A program made the position numbers and the translations under genes. The notes beneath the pieces are model-generated. The model did not search any database. It worked only from the letters and a program-made list of their open reading frames with translations, and had not been told where the DNA came from. Source: Flavobacteriales bacterium (GTDB lineage: Bacteria; Bacteroidota; Bacteroidia; Flavobacteriales_D; Crocinitomicaceae). From it: 56,226 bases of DNA. Location of the stretch: positions 1 to 56,226 of the forward strand of contig JADFAL010000049.1 of the NCBI GenBank assembly GCA_015665275.1. The letters are read 5' to 3'. This document shows positions 1-9,244 of the stretch, piece after piece. How positions within the stretch are numbered: the first letter of the stretch is position 1; the number at the start of each line of letters is the position of its first letter.

Positions 1-450
1 TGTCTTTCACATCCAGATATGAAAATGCCGGAGACGGGACGTATTTACGCGATGAACGAAGGAAACATCAACATCTGTGAATCTGGATTAAAAGAATACA
101 TCGAAACATACTGTCAGCAAATCTTGCCAGGAGCAGAACGTCCATATTCTGGTCGATATATTGGTTCTTTGGTTGCGGATTTCCACCGAAATTTGATCAA
201 AGGAGGCATCTACATTTATCCGGATACAGAAACAGATCCAGAAGGAAAGTTACGTTTGTTGTACGAATGTAATCCTTTGGCATTTATCGCAGAACAAGCA
301 GGCGGATTGGCCACTACTGGTCGCGAACGCGTAATGGATATCGTTCCACACAAACTACACCAGCGGGTTCCGTATTTCGTTGGTTCCAAAACCATGGTAG
401 AACAAGCCATGAGCTTTCTACCTGTCGAAAGCAGTAATCCCGTGAAATAA
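1..450 (+). CDS. fbp: Fructose-1,6-bisphosphatase class I, C-terminal part (5' end outside window)
   Basis: The frame is open from base 1 and reads [12 protein letters not shown] before the first internal Met, so the gene starts outside the window. The 149 visible residues are the C-terminal lobe of class I FBPase: [18 protein letters not shown] followed by a GGIYIYP strand, then [20 protein letters not shown]. In the family these line the sugar-phosphate and metal site. The enzyme hydrolyses fructose-1,6-bisphosphate to fructose-6-phosphate in cytosolic gluconeogenesis. The end ([18 protein letters not shown]) is a normal family C-terminus. mfd begins 2 nt after the TAA, so the two are probably co-transcribed, although their functions are unrelated. 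Identification is secure; only the missing N-terminus is unknown. Confidence 0.95.
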   Translation, partial: CLSHPDMKMPETGRIYAMNEGNINICESGLKEYIETYCQQILPGAERPYSGRYIGSLVADFHRNLIKGGIYIYPDTETDPEGKLRLLYECNPLAFIAEQAGGLATTGRERVMDIVPHKLHQRVPYFVGSKTMVEQAMSFLPVESSNPVK

Positions 451-452
451 GT

Positions 453-3400
453 ATGGAGCGAAAGGATTTACGTACTTCCTTTTCGCAACTTGAGCCGATC
501 AATCGCACTGCGAACGAGTTACAAATTGTAGGTTCAAAAATTGCTTGGAACGGACTTATTGGGTCGTCTCGATCCATCTGTGCCGCAGCGGTTGCTCAAC
601 AAGCTCCAGGGAATCATCTGTTCCTTTTGGGAGATAAAGAGGAGGCAGCTTACTTCTTGAATGATTTGCAGGAAATGCATCCAGAGCAATCGAATATTTT
701 GTTCTATCCCGCTTCTTATCGTGTGCCATACGAAGAAGAGAAAACAGACAATGCCAATGTGGTTTCTCGGGCAGAAGTTCTCGAGAAAATAAACAGTGGT
801 AAGAACCTTTGGATTGTAACGTATCCAAAGGCTTTGTTCGAGAAAATACCGAGCAAAAAAGTCCTTGACAAAAATACCTTGAAACTAGAAGTTGGTAAAT
901 CATACAGCATTGATTTCATCAACGAAATATTAATGGAATTGCTCTTTGATCGGGTTGATTTTGTCTACGAGCCTGGGCAGTTTTCCATTCGTGGGGGAAT
1001 AGTAGATGTCTACTCCTACTCCAACGATGAACCCTTCCGAATTGAATTCTTTGGAGATGAAGTGGAAAGCATTCGAACTTTTGATGCAAGTACACAACTC
1101 TCGATCAATCAACACCAATTTTTTACGGTAGTTCCGAATGTGCAAGGAAAGATGGTCAATGATGGCAATGAATCTTTCTTAAGCTATTTGGGTGAAAGCG
1201 CTACAATTTGGCTAGATTCCTTCTCGAAAACACACGATACGCTTGACAAGGAATACCGTAAGGCGCTGAAGATCTATGATAATCTGGAGCGTCAAGTTAC
1301 GCCTACAATACCCGATCAGTTGTTTCTGCATCCATCGAAGTTGCAAGAAATAATGGAAACACAATCGGTGATCGAGTTTGGGATGGAACATCATTTCAAA
1401 ACGCAGGTAACGGAGACCTTCGACTTCAAGCCGCAGCCTAGCTTCAATAAGAACTTTGATATGCTTTCCGAGGATATCCTGGAACGGACGAAACAAGGAT
1501 ACACGGTTTGCATCTTTTCGAACCAACCCAAGCAAATTTTGCGTTTGGAACAAATATTTGCTGATACCAATGCTGAGGTGACTTTTCGACCAGTTCCAGC
1601 GGCATTACACGAAGGATTCATCAGTCCAAAGAACAAATTGGTCTGCTATACCGATCACCAAATTTTCGAACGATACCATCGCTTCCGTTTAAAGGAGGGA
1701 TTCCGTCAGGCGAAACAGGCATTAACGCTAAAGGAGCTTTACAATCTTCAGCGCGGCGATTACGTAACGCACATTGATCATGGTGTGGGTAAATTCTCAG
1801 GTTTGGAAACCATTGAAGTGAATGGTAAGCCGCAGGAGGCTATTCGATTGTTGTATCGCGACAACGATGTCTTGTATGTCGGAATTCACGCATTGCACCG
1901 CATTTCGAAGTTTACAGGGAAGGACGGGGCGGCTCCTAAAATGAACAAGTTAGGGACTGCAACTTGGTCCAACCTCAAGCAAAAGACAAAGAAAAAGATC
2001 AAGGAATTGGCCTTCGATCTGATCAAATTATATGCAAAACGAAAAGCGCAGTCTGGATTTGCCTTTAGTCCAGACACTTATTTGCAAAACGAATTGGAAG
2101 CCTCATTTATGTACGAGGACACTCCGGATCAATTGAAATCGACTATTGCGGTGAAAGAAGACATGGAGTCTGATACACCGATGGACCGATTGGTTTGTGG
2201 AGACGTGGGATTTGGAAAAACGGAGATCGCCATTCGGGCCGCATTCAAAGCGGTAGCCGACAATAAACAAGTGGCAATTTTAGTCCCAACGACAATTCTT
2301 TCGATGCAGCACCACCGTAGCTTTCAGGAGCGCTTGAAAGATTTCCCATGCAATATTGACTATATCAACCGATTCAAATCCGCGAAGCAAACCACCGAAA
2401 CGTTGAAAAAATTGGCCAATGGAGAGATCGATATCTTGATCGGAACACATGCCATTGTTGCAAACCGCGTGAAATTCAAAGACCTCGGATTGATGATCAT
2501 AGACGAGGAACAAAAATTTGGGGTTTCCGTTAAAGATAAATTAAAGACTTTACGAGCTACGGTAGATACCTTAACATTAACCGCAACTCCGATTCCGCGT
2601 ACTTTACAATTTTCTTTGATGGGCGCTCGAGATTTGAGCATCATCAATACACCACCACCCAACCGTCAACCTGTATTAACGGAGGTTATTCAGTTTAAAG
2701 AAGAGACTTTAAGAGACGCCATTGCATACGAAGTGAGTCGTGGCGGACAGGTGTTCTTTGTGCACAACCGATTGCAAAACATCATGGAAGTCTCAGGAAT
2801 GATTCAGCGATTGTGCCCAGGTGTTCGAGTTGGAATCGGGCACGGACAAATGGACGGCCAAGCGTTGGAGAAAATCATGATGGGCTTCATCAATCACGAG
2901 TTCGACGTCTTGCTTGCAACAACCATTATTGAATCGGGAATTGATATTTCCAACGCAAATACCATCATCATCAACAACGCACACAACTTCGGAATTAGCG
3001 ATTTGCATCAGCTCCGAGGTCGTGTTGGTAGATCGAACAAGAAAGGATTCTGTTATTTAGTTGCGCCAACAGCCTCAGCCATGACACCTGAAGCTCGAAA
3101 ACGATTGGAGGCTTTGGTTCAATTCTCCGACTTGGGGTCTGGATTTAATATCGCCATGAAAGATTTGGATATTCGTGGTGCAGGAAATATGCTCGGCGGC
3201 GAGCAAAGTGGATTTATTGCGGATATCGGCTTCGACATGTATCAGAAGATTTTGAACGAGGCAATTGAAGAGTTGCGCGAATCAGAATTCAAAGAACTGT
3301 TCGAACAACGCAATTCAGACAACCTCACTCAGTATGTAAAAGATTGCGTCTTTGAAACCGATTTGGAGATTCGAATTCCAGACGATTACGTGAACAACGT

Positions 3401-3791
3401 GGCTGAGCGATTGAGTTTGTATCAGGACTTGGACAGCATTAAAGATCAAGCCGGATTGGATGAGTTCTTGGAAATGTTAACGGATCGATTTGGTCCTGTC
3501 CCGGATTCCGTACACGAATTAGTTCGTTCCTTCCGTTTGCGTTGGCAGGCTCAGGAATTGGGAATGGAAAAACTGGTTCTGAAATCGGATAAGATGATCG
3601 GTTATTTTATTTCCAATTCAAAATCGCCGTTCTATGAATCGCCTGTATTTACCAAAATACTGGACTTCATGCAACGCTATCCCTCCAGAGCGAAGCTTAG
3701 CGAGAAAAACGATCGTTTACGAATCATTATTGAAGATGTGAATTCGTTGGGGGATGCGTTCCAGCGATTGGAGCAGATTATGAAGGTGTAA
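453..3791 (+). CDS. mfd: Transcription-repair coupling factor Mfd
   Basis: At 1112 aa this is full length for the family. Mfd is the DNA translocase that pushes stalled RNA polymerase off lesions and recruits UvrA. Order of parts: a UvrB-like N-terminal region (about 1-330); an RNA-polymerase-interaction/CarD-like domain (about 428-490, containing QRGDYVTHIDHGVGKF); the helicase core with Walker A GDVGFGKTE at 583-591 (Lys589), a DEEQ box at 684-687 (usual form DEEH, then KFGV), TATPIPRTL, and motif VI GRVGRS at about 856; then the C-terminal TRCF domain (about 970-1070). The ATG lies 2 nt after the fbp stop with no separate promoter visible. The neighbouring minus-strand gene ends only 8 nt past this stop, so the two transcription units converge almost head-on. 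Confidence 0.97.
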   Translation: MERKDLRTSFSQLEPINRTANELQIVGSKIAWNGLIGSSRSICAAAVAQQAPGNHLFLLGDKEEAAYFLNDLQEMHPEQSNILFYPASYRVPYEEEKTDNANVVSRAEVLEKINSGKNLWIVTYPKALFEKIPSKKVLDKNTLKLEVGKSYSIDFINEILMELLFDRVDFVYEPGQFSIRGGIVDVYSYSNDEPFRIEFFGDEVESIRTFDASTQLSINQHQFFTVVPNVQGKMVNDGNESFLSYLGESATIWLDSFSKTHDTLDKEYRKALKIYDNLERQVTPTIPDQLFLHPSKLQEIMETQSVIEFGMEHHFKTQVTETFDFKPQPSFNKNFDMLSEDILERTKQGYTVCIFSNQPKQILRLEQIFADTNAEVTFRPVPAALHEGFISPKNKLVCYTDHQIFERYHRFRLKEGFRQAKQALTLKELYNLQRGDYVTHIDHGVGKFSGLETIEVNGKPQEAIRLLYRDNDVLYVGIHALHRISKFTGKDGAAPKMNKLGTATWSNLKQKTKKKIKELAFDLIKLYAKRKAQSGFAFSPDTYLQNELEASFMYEDTPDQLKSTIAVKEDMESDTPMDRLVCGDVGFGKTEIAIRAAFKAVADNKQVAILVPTTILSMQHHRSFQERLKDFPCNIDYINRFKSAKQTTETLKKLANGEIDILIGTHAIVANRVKFKDLGLMIIDEEQKFGVSVKDKLKTLRATVDTLTLTATPIPRTLQFSLMGARDLSIINTPPPNRQPVLTEVIQFKEETLRDAIAYEVSRGGQVFFVHNRLQNIMEVSGMIQRLCPGVRVGIGHGQMDGQALEKIMMGFINHEFDVLLATTIIESGIDISNANTIIINNAHNFGISDLHQLRGRVGRSNKKGFCYLVAPTASAMTPEARKRLEALVQFSDLGSGFNIAMKDLDIRGAGNMLGGEQSGFIADIGFDMYQKILNEAIEELRESEFKELFEQRNSDNLTQYVKDCVFETDLEIRIPDDYVNNVAERLSLYQDLDSIKDQAGLDEFLEMLTDRFGPVPDSVHELVRSFRLRWQAQELGMEKLVLKSDKMIGYFISNSKSPFYESPVFTKILDFMQRYPSRAKLSEKNDRLRIIIEDVNSLGDAFQRLEQIMKV

Positions 3792-3799
3792 GATTGAGC

Positions 3800-4834
3800 C
3801 TAACCTCCCAATTCTTGTAGGTCTAGTTTAAATGATTCAGCCATTTCGATTGAAATATTAAATTCCTCGATAATTTGACTAACTGCGTCATACAACTTCT
3901 TAATGCCCTCATTGTAAAGCTTGTTCGTCTGGATGGTCATTATCGAAAGAGTTTCTAGGAAGTCTTCCATTGATTCCCTTGCTAGATAAATAGATTTTAG
4001 AAAGTCAGATAAAGATTCAACAGTGTCCTCGTAATCTTCAATTTTCCCGATCTCCAATATCTGGAGTTTAATCATTTGAGCCCACGACGAAATGCCAAAA
4101 GCGTAGCATTCCGAATACAGCTCAATTTCTAAATTTAATTGCTGAGCAATATGACTTAGCTTTCTACCAACGAGATTCATAAAAGCATCAACTTCGGGGT
4201 TTTCAAAACCTATTTTTCTGTTCGAAAATTCGGTCATGCGCGAAGTTGTATCACTCGCAACTACTCCAGATTTATTAATAAGCGTGGCAATATTTGATGC
4301 GCTTTGAGTTGCTTGACCTAATAGCTTACAGTCTTCAATATAATTATACACCGTTCTCTCCGCTAGTTCAATATTTCTATACTTTCCATCTTTATTTAAG
4401 ATATTGTTGAAGTCTTTAATAGAACCTTGTCCAAGTTTATTAGAAAGCGGAATTTCAATCTTCCATGACTTTCTCAATTTCTTGAAATTAGACTTACTCA
4501 CTAACTGCCAACATGCCGTTTTCCATTCTGGGATATATGCTACTAGCAGTATGGGGATATTTGATGAAAGCCAATAATTATAATGAACTAAACTGGCTCG
4601 ATAAACTAATTTGCTTCTTTTCTTGTCCTAGGAAAAGTTTCCTAATCCAGTTTTCAATTGAACACCGAGTAGCTTTGCTGTTGGCTCATCATTCAATTTT
4701 TGCTCAATTGTAGCGTCAATTCCTACATCAGGTGGAGGCACCGGTCTAAAAATCCAATCCAGTTCTTCAAAAATGATTTTTTGAACAGCACTCACCCCTA
4801 CATACTCTATGTTATTATGCCTTTTTTTAGTCAT
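3800..4834 (-). pseudogene. DUF4365-family protein interrupted by one in-frame TAG
   Basis: Reading minus from ATG 4834, codons 1-68 give an N-terminus typical of DUF4365: GVSAVQKIIFEELDWIF, then PVPPPDVGIDATIE, then LLGVQLKTGLGNF. Codon 69 is TAG (4628-4630). The same frame then continues without another stop to 3800 and resumes the family pattern at once: YRASLVHYNYWLSS, then IPILLVAYIPEWK and ACWQLVS. The downstream 233-codon part could start at an internal GTG (4501), but that would begin inside the domain. The C-terminal about 200 residues are mostly helical and unrecognised. Reconstructed length is 344 codons. DUF4365 has a nuclease-like core and is often seen in accessory or defence regions (family knowledge). 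The locus is AT-richer than its neighbours, suggesting acquisition. It may be a pseudogene, a sequencing error, or a nonsense allele. Confidence 0.8.
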
Positions 4835-5011
4835 CTAAATCAAACTTACAACACGGGTTTAACAATTACAATACGCACATGTACCCATTTTTGAAACAAA
4901 AATTACCACCACCGCAATCTCGAATGGAAAAAGTCGGATTTAACATTAATTTCTTGCCATTCCATCAAACCAAACGTAGCTTCGCAACGTTACACGTGTA
5001 AATCCGCCGCC

Positions 5012-5626
5012 ATGCGCTACGTTTATTTCATACTTCTTGCCGTTTTAATCTCCAGTTGCGCCCATGGCAATTTGCGCCTTCGCAAGGTGGATAATGAAGA
5101 TCGAATTGAGATCGCGGAAAGTAAAAACCCGAAGGAACGGACCTCAAAACAGAGTCAAATTATTATTGAGTCTTCTTCTCAAGAGGAAACCGCAGAACTC
5201 GCTGTGAAGCATGGTGAGAACTCTGAAAATGAAACCATTGCTGTTATCGACGGAACGGAATTAACAAGTAACAAATTCAATGAAATTGTTTCTGATGAAA
5301 TTGACGACGGGCCTTCGAAAAAACAAAAAGTACGTCAAGCACTCGTAGCGGAAAGAGATGCCAGAAAAGCAAAAAATTCATTTATCTGGTCACTCTCAAT
5401 GATGGCTACGATTATTATACCGTTTCTCGGAATTATTTCCCTTTTCTCTATCGTTCCATTTATTATCGGTAGCATCCGTCTGCGTCAATCGAACAAATCG
5501 GATTACATTACGCTTGAAGGCGAAAGAGATGCACGTTCCGCTGGAATCATGCAATTGATCTACGGTGTTTTGCTCAGCTTAGCTGTGATAGGCATCTCCA
5601 TCATATTGGTTATACTTCTCTTGTAA
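5012..5626 (+). CDS. Lipoprotein with two C-terminal membrane segments, function unknown
   Basis: 204 aa. The N-terminus is a lipoprotein signal: a short hydrophobic run, then LISSC with the lipid-bearing Cys at about residue 16. Residues about 20-115 are polar and low in hydrophobic content (E/K/S-rich). The C-terminal 85 residues hold two hydrophobic helices (about 128-155 and 182-204) joined by a loop with RLRQSNKSDYITLEGERDAR. The motif ERDAR/GERDARSAG occurs before each helix, hinting at an internal duplication. The helix pair resembles DUF4190-like two-helix membrane modules of Bacteroidota, often found after a lipobox and a charged linker. No enzymatic motif is seen. It stands alone between the divergent DUF4365 locus and the glycosyltransferase operon. 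Confidence 0.75.
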   Translation: MRYVYFILLAVLISSCAHGNLRLRKVDNEDRIEIAESKNPKERTSKQSQIIIESSSQEETAELAVKHGENSENETIAVIDGTELTSNKFNEIVSDEIDDGPSKKQKVRQALVAERDARKAKNSFIWSLSMMATIIIPFLGIISLFSIVPFIIGSIRLRQSNKSDYITLEGERDARSAGIMQLIYGVLLSLAVIGISIILVILLL

Positions 5627-5641
5627 ATCAAGCGTTTTTGC

Positions 5642-5649
5642 TACCTTCG
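5642..5649 (+). promoter_or_regulatory. Putative -7 element TACCTTCG, 4 nt before the start codon
   Basis: TACCTTCG is a one-mismatch copy of the Bacteroidota -7 consensus TAnnTTTG. It ends 4 nt before ATG 5654. A TSS a few bases downstream would fall at or next to the start codon, giving a leaderless or near-leaderless mRNA. The same spacing occurs upstream of four other genes in this window. Confidence 0.5.
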
Positions 5650-5653
5650 AGGC

Positions 5654-6778
5654 ATGTCCAAACCCTTGAAGGCTATTGTCTCCGTTACAAACGATTTGTA
5701 CACCGATAACCGGGTTCATAAGGTATGTACCTTCCTTCATAATAATGGCTACGAGGTTCTTTTGGTTGGACGAAAACGACGCTCCAGTGTAGATCTGGCT
5801 CCAAGAGAATATAAAACCAAGCGAATGCGTTTGCTGTTTGAAACAGGAGCTGCATTCTATGCATTCTTCAACCTTCGCTTGTTCTTTCTTCTACTCTCGA
5901 AAAAATGTGATGTTCTGGTATCCAATGATCTAGATACCCTGCTAGCAAACCACATGGCGAAGAAATTTAAACGGAACTGCACACTGGTATACGACTCGCA
6001 CGAATATTTCACCGAAGTCCCCGAATTGGTGAACAGGCCGAGTGTACAACGCATTTGGTTGCGCATCGAAAAGTGGATTTTCCCTCAGCTAACCCACATT
6101 TACACCGTAAACGATTCTATCGCGAAGATCTACACGGATTTGTATCAGAAAGAGATCAAGGTAGTTCGAAACATATCGCAGCGTTGGCAGCCAGAAAATA
6201 TCAAATCGAAACAAGAGTTGGACATTCCAGAAAACGTTCCTTTGATCATTTTACAGGGTGCCGGAATCAATGTAGATCGTGGTGCTGAGGAAGCGGTTGA
6301 AGCCATGCAGGAAGTTGACGCCGTACTCATGATCGTAGGGGGTGGCGATGTGCTTGGACAATTGAAAGATCGAGTCAAAGAATTGGGACTGGAATCGAAA
6401 GTGCGCTTTTACGGCAGACGACCCTATTTGGAAATGATGCAATTTACGTATCATGCAGATTTAGGATTGACACTCGACAAGGACACAAATCCCAACTACA
6501 AGTTTTCGCTTCCGAACAAGATTTTCGATTACATGCATGCCGGAACGCCTGTTGTGGCAACGAATATTATTGAAGTGGCAAACGTGATTCGAAAGAATGA
6601 CATTGGTTTTGTTTTGGATCGTTTTACGCCCGATACTTTGGCAAAAGCGCTAGTTGAAATAATCAAAGACCCAAAACGTTTGGATGCCATGAAGACGAAT
6701 TGTGCGAAAGCGGCCGAAACAGAAAACTGGGAAAACGAAACTTCTGTGCTTACGGAGATCTATTTAAAGAATGGCTGA
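5654..6778 (+). CDS. Glycosyltransferase, GT4-like (group 1)
   Basis: 374 aa, cytosolic or membrane-associated. The N-terminal Rossmann half starts AIVSVTNDLYTDNRVHKVC, the usual donor-free lobe of GT4 enzymes with a DxRV element. A hydrophobic stretch FYAFFNLRLFFLLLSK (about 72-87) may press against the membrane. DSHEYFTEVPEL (about 115-126) is the conserved 'DsHE' region. The C-terminal half has GRRPYLEMMQFTYHADLG, then LPNKIFDYMHAGTPVVATN, matching the nucleotide-sugar-binding E/D-X7-E region in position. Substrate cannot be inferred; a surface polysaccharide or glycolipid is likely. It overlaps the next glycosyltransferase by 8 nt, so they are translationally coupled. Confidence 0.9.
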   Translation: MSKPLKAIVSVTNDLYTDNRVHKVCTFLHNNGYEVLLVGRKRRSSVDLAPREYKTKRMRLLFETGAAFYAFFNLRLFFLLLSKKCDVLVSNDLDTLLANHMAKKFKRNCTLVYDSHEYFTEVPELVNRPSVQRIWLRIEKWIFPQLTHIYTVNDSIAKIYTDLYQKEIKVVRNISQRWQPENIKSKQELDIPENVPLIILQGAGINVDRGAEEAVEAMQEVDAVLMIVGGGDVLGQLKDRVKELGLESKVRFYGRRPYLEMMQFTYHADLGLTLDKDTNPNYKFSLPNKIFDYMHAGTPVVATNIIEVANVIRKNDIGFVLDRFTPDTLAKALVEIIKDPKRLDAMKTNCAKAAETENWENETSVLTEIYLKNG

Positions 6779-7883
6779 AAAGCAACTGCATATCATCAGT
6801 TTTGACGTGCCACTTCCGGCGGATTACGGAGGTGCGATTGACGTTTTCTACCGTCTCAAGGCATTGCATGAGTTGGGTGTTAAAATCACTTTGCACTGTT
6901 ATGAATACGGCCGTGGAGAATCTAAGGATTTGGAAAAATACGCCGATATGGTGATCTACTATCCGCGACGGAAGCGCTTGATGGATGTACTGGATAAACT
7001 TCCTTTTATCGTTAAAACAAGATCTTCCCGTGCATTGATGCGCAACTTGCTTGTGAATGACAATCCCATTCTATTTGAAGGACTGCATACTACATTCATG
7101 TTAAATGACGAACGTTTGAAGAACAGAATCCGAATGGTTCGTACGCACAATATTGAGCATGAATATTACGACGCTTTAGCAGATCAAGCAACGGGCTTTC
7201 GAAAAAAATTCTATCGATCCGAAGCGAAAAAATTAAAGGCTTACGAACCAAGATTGAAGTTCGCGACGCACATTTTCGCCATCAAAGAAGATGATGCTTT
7301 TTACTTCAAACAGTATTGCAAAAACACTTCCGTATTACCAGCCTGTGCCTCTGTAGAAAGTGGGGCCAGCGAAGACACACTTCCGTACTGTTTGTTCCAA
7401 GGAAATCTGTCGGTACCGGAAAATGAGAAAGGCCTCTTGTGGCTAATCGATAACGTATTCGCCCCTCATAATCTCACAAATAAATTAAAAGTTGCGGGAA
7501 AAAGACCTTCAGACACCATAGTGAAGCATTGCGAACAATACGATATAGCGTTGATTTCCAACCCTGATGAAATGCACATGAACGAATTGATTCAGGAGGC
7601 ACGTGTACATGTTTTCTACTCGAATCAAGATACCGGTGTCAAACTAAAAGTGGTCAATGCCCTTCGATCACCGGGAGCCATTCTTGCCAATCGAAAGATG
7701 CTTCGGGGTACAGATTTTGAGCATCTCTGCGATGAAACAAATACGCCTGAGGAATACGTAGAGCGCATTAATTCGTACCTTATTTCTCCTGTGACGGAAA
7801 TTCATCTGGAATTGCGAAATGCCTTTTTAGAGGAACACCTCAACCCGGTTCGAAATTGTCGCATGATAACAGATGTACTATGA
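6771..7883 (+). CDS. Glycosyltransferase, GT-B fold (GT4-like)
   Basis: 370 aa, start ATG 6771, inside the 3' end of the previous gene. The N-terminus (HIISFDVPLPADYGGAIDVF, about 7-26) is the classic 'GG' loop of GT-B glycosyltransferases. RMVRTHNIEHEYYDAL (about 123-138) is an acceptor-side motif in many Bacteroidota surface-glycan transferases. The second domain contains CLFQGNLSVPENEKGLLWLI and, near residue 285, TGVKLKVVNALRSPGAILANR, the donor-binding loop. No membrane segment is evident. The next gene starts at ATGA within this gene's stop, so three genes form one coupled operon. Specific sugar and acceptor are unknown; joint action with the upstream transferase on one glycan is inferred from coupling. 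Confidence 0.85.
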   Translation: MAEKQLHIISFDVPLPADYGGAIDVFYRLKALHELGVKITLHCYEYGRGESKDLEKYADMVIYYPRRKRLMDVLDKLPFIVKTRSSRALMRNLLVNDNPILFEGLHTTFMLNDERLKNRIRMVRTHNIEHEYYDALADQATGFRKKFYRSEAKKLKAYEPRLKFATHIFAIKEDDAFYFKQYCKNTSVLPACASVESGASEDTLPYCLFQGNLSVPENEKGLLWLIDNVFAPHNLTNKLKVAGKRPSDTIVKHCEQYDIALISNPDEMHMNELIQEARVHVFYSNQDTGVKLKVVNALRSPGAILANRKMLRGTDFEHLCDETNTPEEYVERINSYLISPVTEIHLELRNAFLEEHLNPVRNCRMITDVL

Positions 7884-9244
7884 AAAGACACTTACTTTTT
7901 CTGATTTTGCTGTTCCCTATTTCTGTCTTTGCACAGGAGTTTGAAGGGAAGTGGTACACGAGTTTTACCGTAGTCGGAACTTCCATGCGCATGAATCTCG
8001 AGGTGACAGAATCTCCAGAATTGAAGGTTCTGGTAATCAACCCAGATATGCCAGGAACTCAACTAGAATGCAGTGAAGCTTCTATTGACGGGGCTAACTT
8101 CTACTTTGAATTGAGGGCCCTAGGACTTGACTTCAATGGTATGAAGGAAGGGGATAGCATTCGCGGCGAAATGCAACAGCACGGAATGATCTGGGACGTG
8201 ACATTTACCAGAAATGTTCCTGATAAAGCGGTTGTCAATCGACCACAAGAGCCCAAAGCACCTTTCAATTACTCCATCGATTCAGTACAAATTCAAAACG
8301 GAGAGATCAGCCTTGGAGCCACCGTAGTCCTGCCCATAAACTTTAATGAAAAAACACCCATCCTCATTCTGGCATCCGGTTCAGGTCCGCAAAATCGTGA
8401 TTGCTTAATTGGAGGACACAAACCTTTCTGGGTAATTGCAGATCATCTGGCACGAAACAACATTGCATGCATACGATTTGATGATCGTGGAATGGGCACC
8501 AGTACTGGAAATTACAATGAAGCGAGTTTAATGGATCTGGCATCCGATGCGGAATCGGTAGCGCGATACGTCCGAAAAAAGTTGAAATACAAGAAGAACC
8601 CACTGGGAATGTTGGGTCATTCTGAAGGAGGAATGCACACATTGATTGCCGCGAATAATTACAAAAAGATTGACTTCCACATTCAAATGGCGACGGTGGG
8701 CAGCAACGGAATGGATGTATTGGTAGAGCAGCAATACGATATTCCTAAGGCTTCGGGCGCATCGGATGAATTATGTGAATGGAACAAGTTTCTGTATGCT
8801 GGAATGTGCAATATTGTATTGGAATATCCTCAAGACATTGCAACGGATTCCCTCACGGCTTTTCTTGGAAAAGAGTACGAAAATGCGCCGGACGATTTTG
8901 ATAAGAGCAGCGCATCACGACTCCAATTTATTATGGGGAATATTATGTTCATGAACAACCAGTGGATGCGAGAATTCCTGCAATTTGAAACGGCGCTCTA
9001 CTATGAAAAATTGGATGTTCCGCTCTTGGCAATTCACGGAGAAAAAGATATTCAAGTAGCGCCGAATTCAAATTCATCTGGGTTCGAAGGTTATGAGTTC
9101 GCTAAATTGGAAATAATGCCGGGCCTCAACCATTTGATGCAACATTGTGAAGATTGCACAATGCAGGAGTATAGTGAACTTGAGGAGACAATTTCCCTAG
9201 ACGTATTGAATCTTATTTCGGATAGGATTCTGGAGCTTCCGTAG
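7880..9244 (+). CDS. Exported alpha/beta hydrolase (serine hydrolase)
   Basis: 454 aa from ATG 7880, which overlaps the preceding stop as ATGA. An upstream in-frame TTG (7856) would place eight polar residues before the signal peptide and is rejected. Signal peptide MKRHLLFLILLFPISVFAQ. Residues about 20-120 form a lipocalin-like/beta N-terminal domain. The hydrolase begins at about 150 with ILILASGSGPQNRD, then IRFDDRGMGTSTG. The nucleophile elbow is GHSEGG with Ser248; candidate acid Asp390 (HGEKD) and base His418 (GLNH) complete the triad. Substrate is unknown; relatives are esterases and S9-like peptidases. Its last 32 nt overlap the convergent LETM1-like gene. Confidence 0.88.
   Translation: MKRHLLFLILLFPISVFAQEFEGKWYTSFTVVGTSMRMNLEVTESPELKVLVINPDMPGTQLECSEASIDGANFYFELRALGLDFNGMKEGDSIRGEMQQHGMIWDVTFTRNVPDKAVVNRPQEPKAPFNYSIDSVQIQNGEISLGATVVLPINFNEKTPILILASGSGPQNRDCLIGGHKPFWVIADHLARNNIACIRFDDRGMGTSTGNYNEASLMDLASDAESVARYVRKKLKYKKNPLGMLGHSEGGMHTLIAANNYKKIDFHIQMATVGSNGMDVLVEQQYDIPKASGASDELCEWNKFLYAGMCNIVLEYPQDIATDSLTAFLGKEYENAPDDFDKSSASRLQFIMGNIMFMNNQWMREFLQFETALYYEKLDVPLLAIHGEKDIQVAPNSNSSGFEGYEFAKLEIMPGLNHLMQHCEDCTMQEYSELEETISLDVLNLISDRILELP

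Noticed and set aside
4628-4630. Pyrrolysine or selenocysteine-type recoding of TAG
   Set aside because: No recoding element or pyl gene is visible, and no second TAG gene shows the same pattern.
4513-4894. Plus-strand ORFs opposite DUF4365
   Set aside because: They mirror the coding strand of the family and have no homology or start signals of their own.
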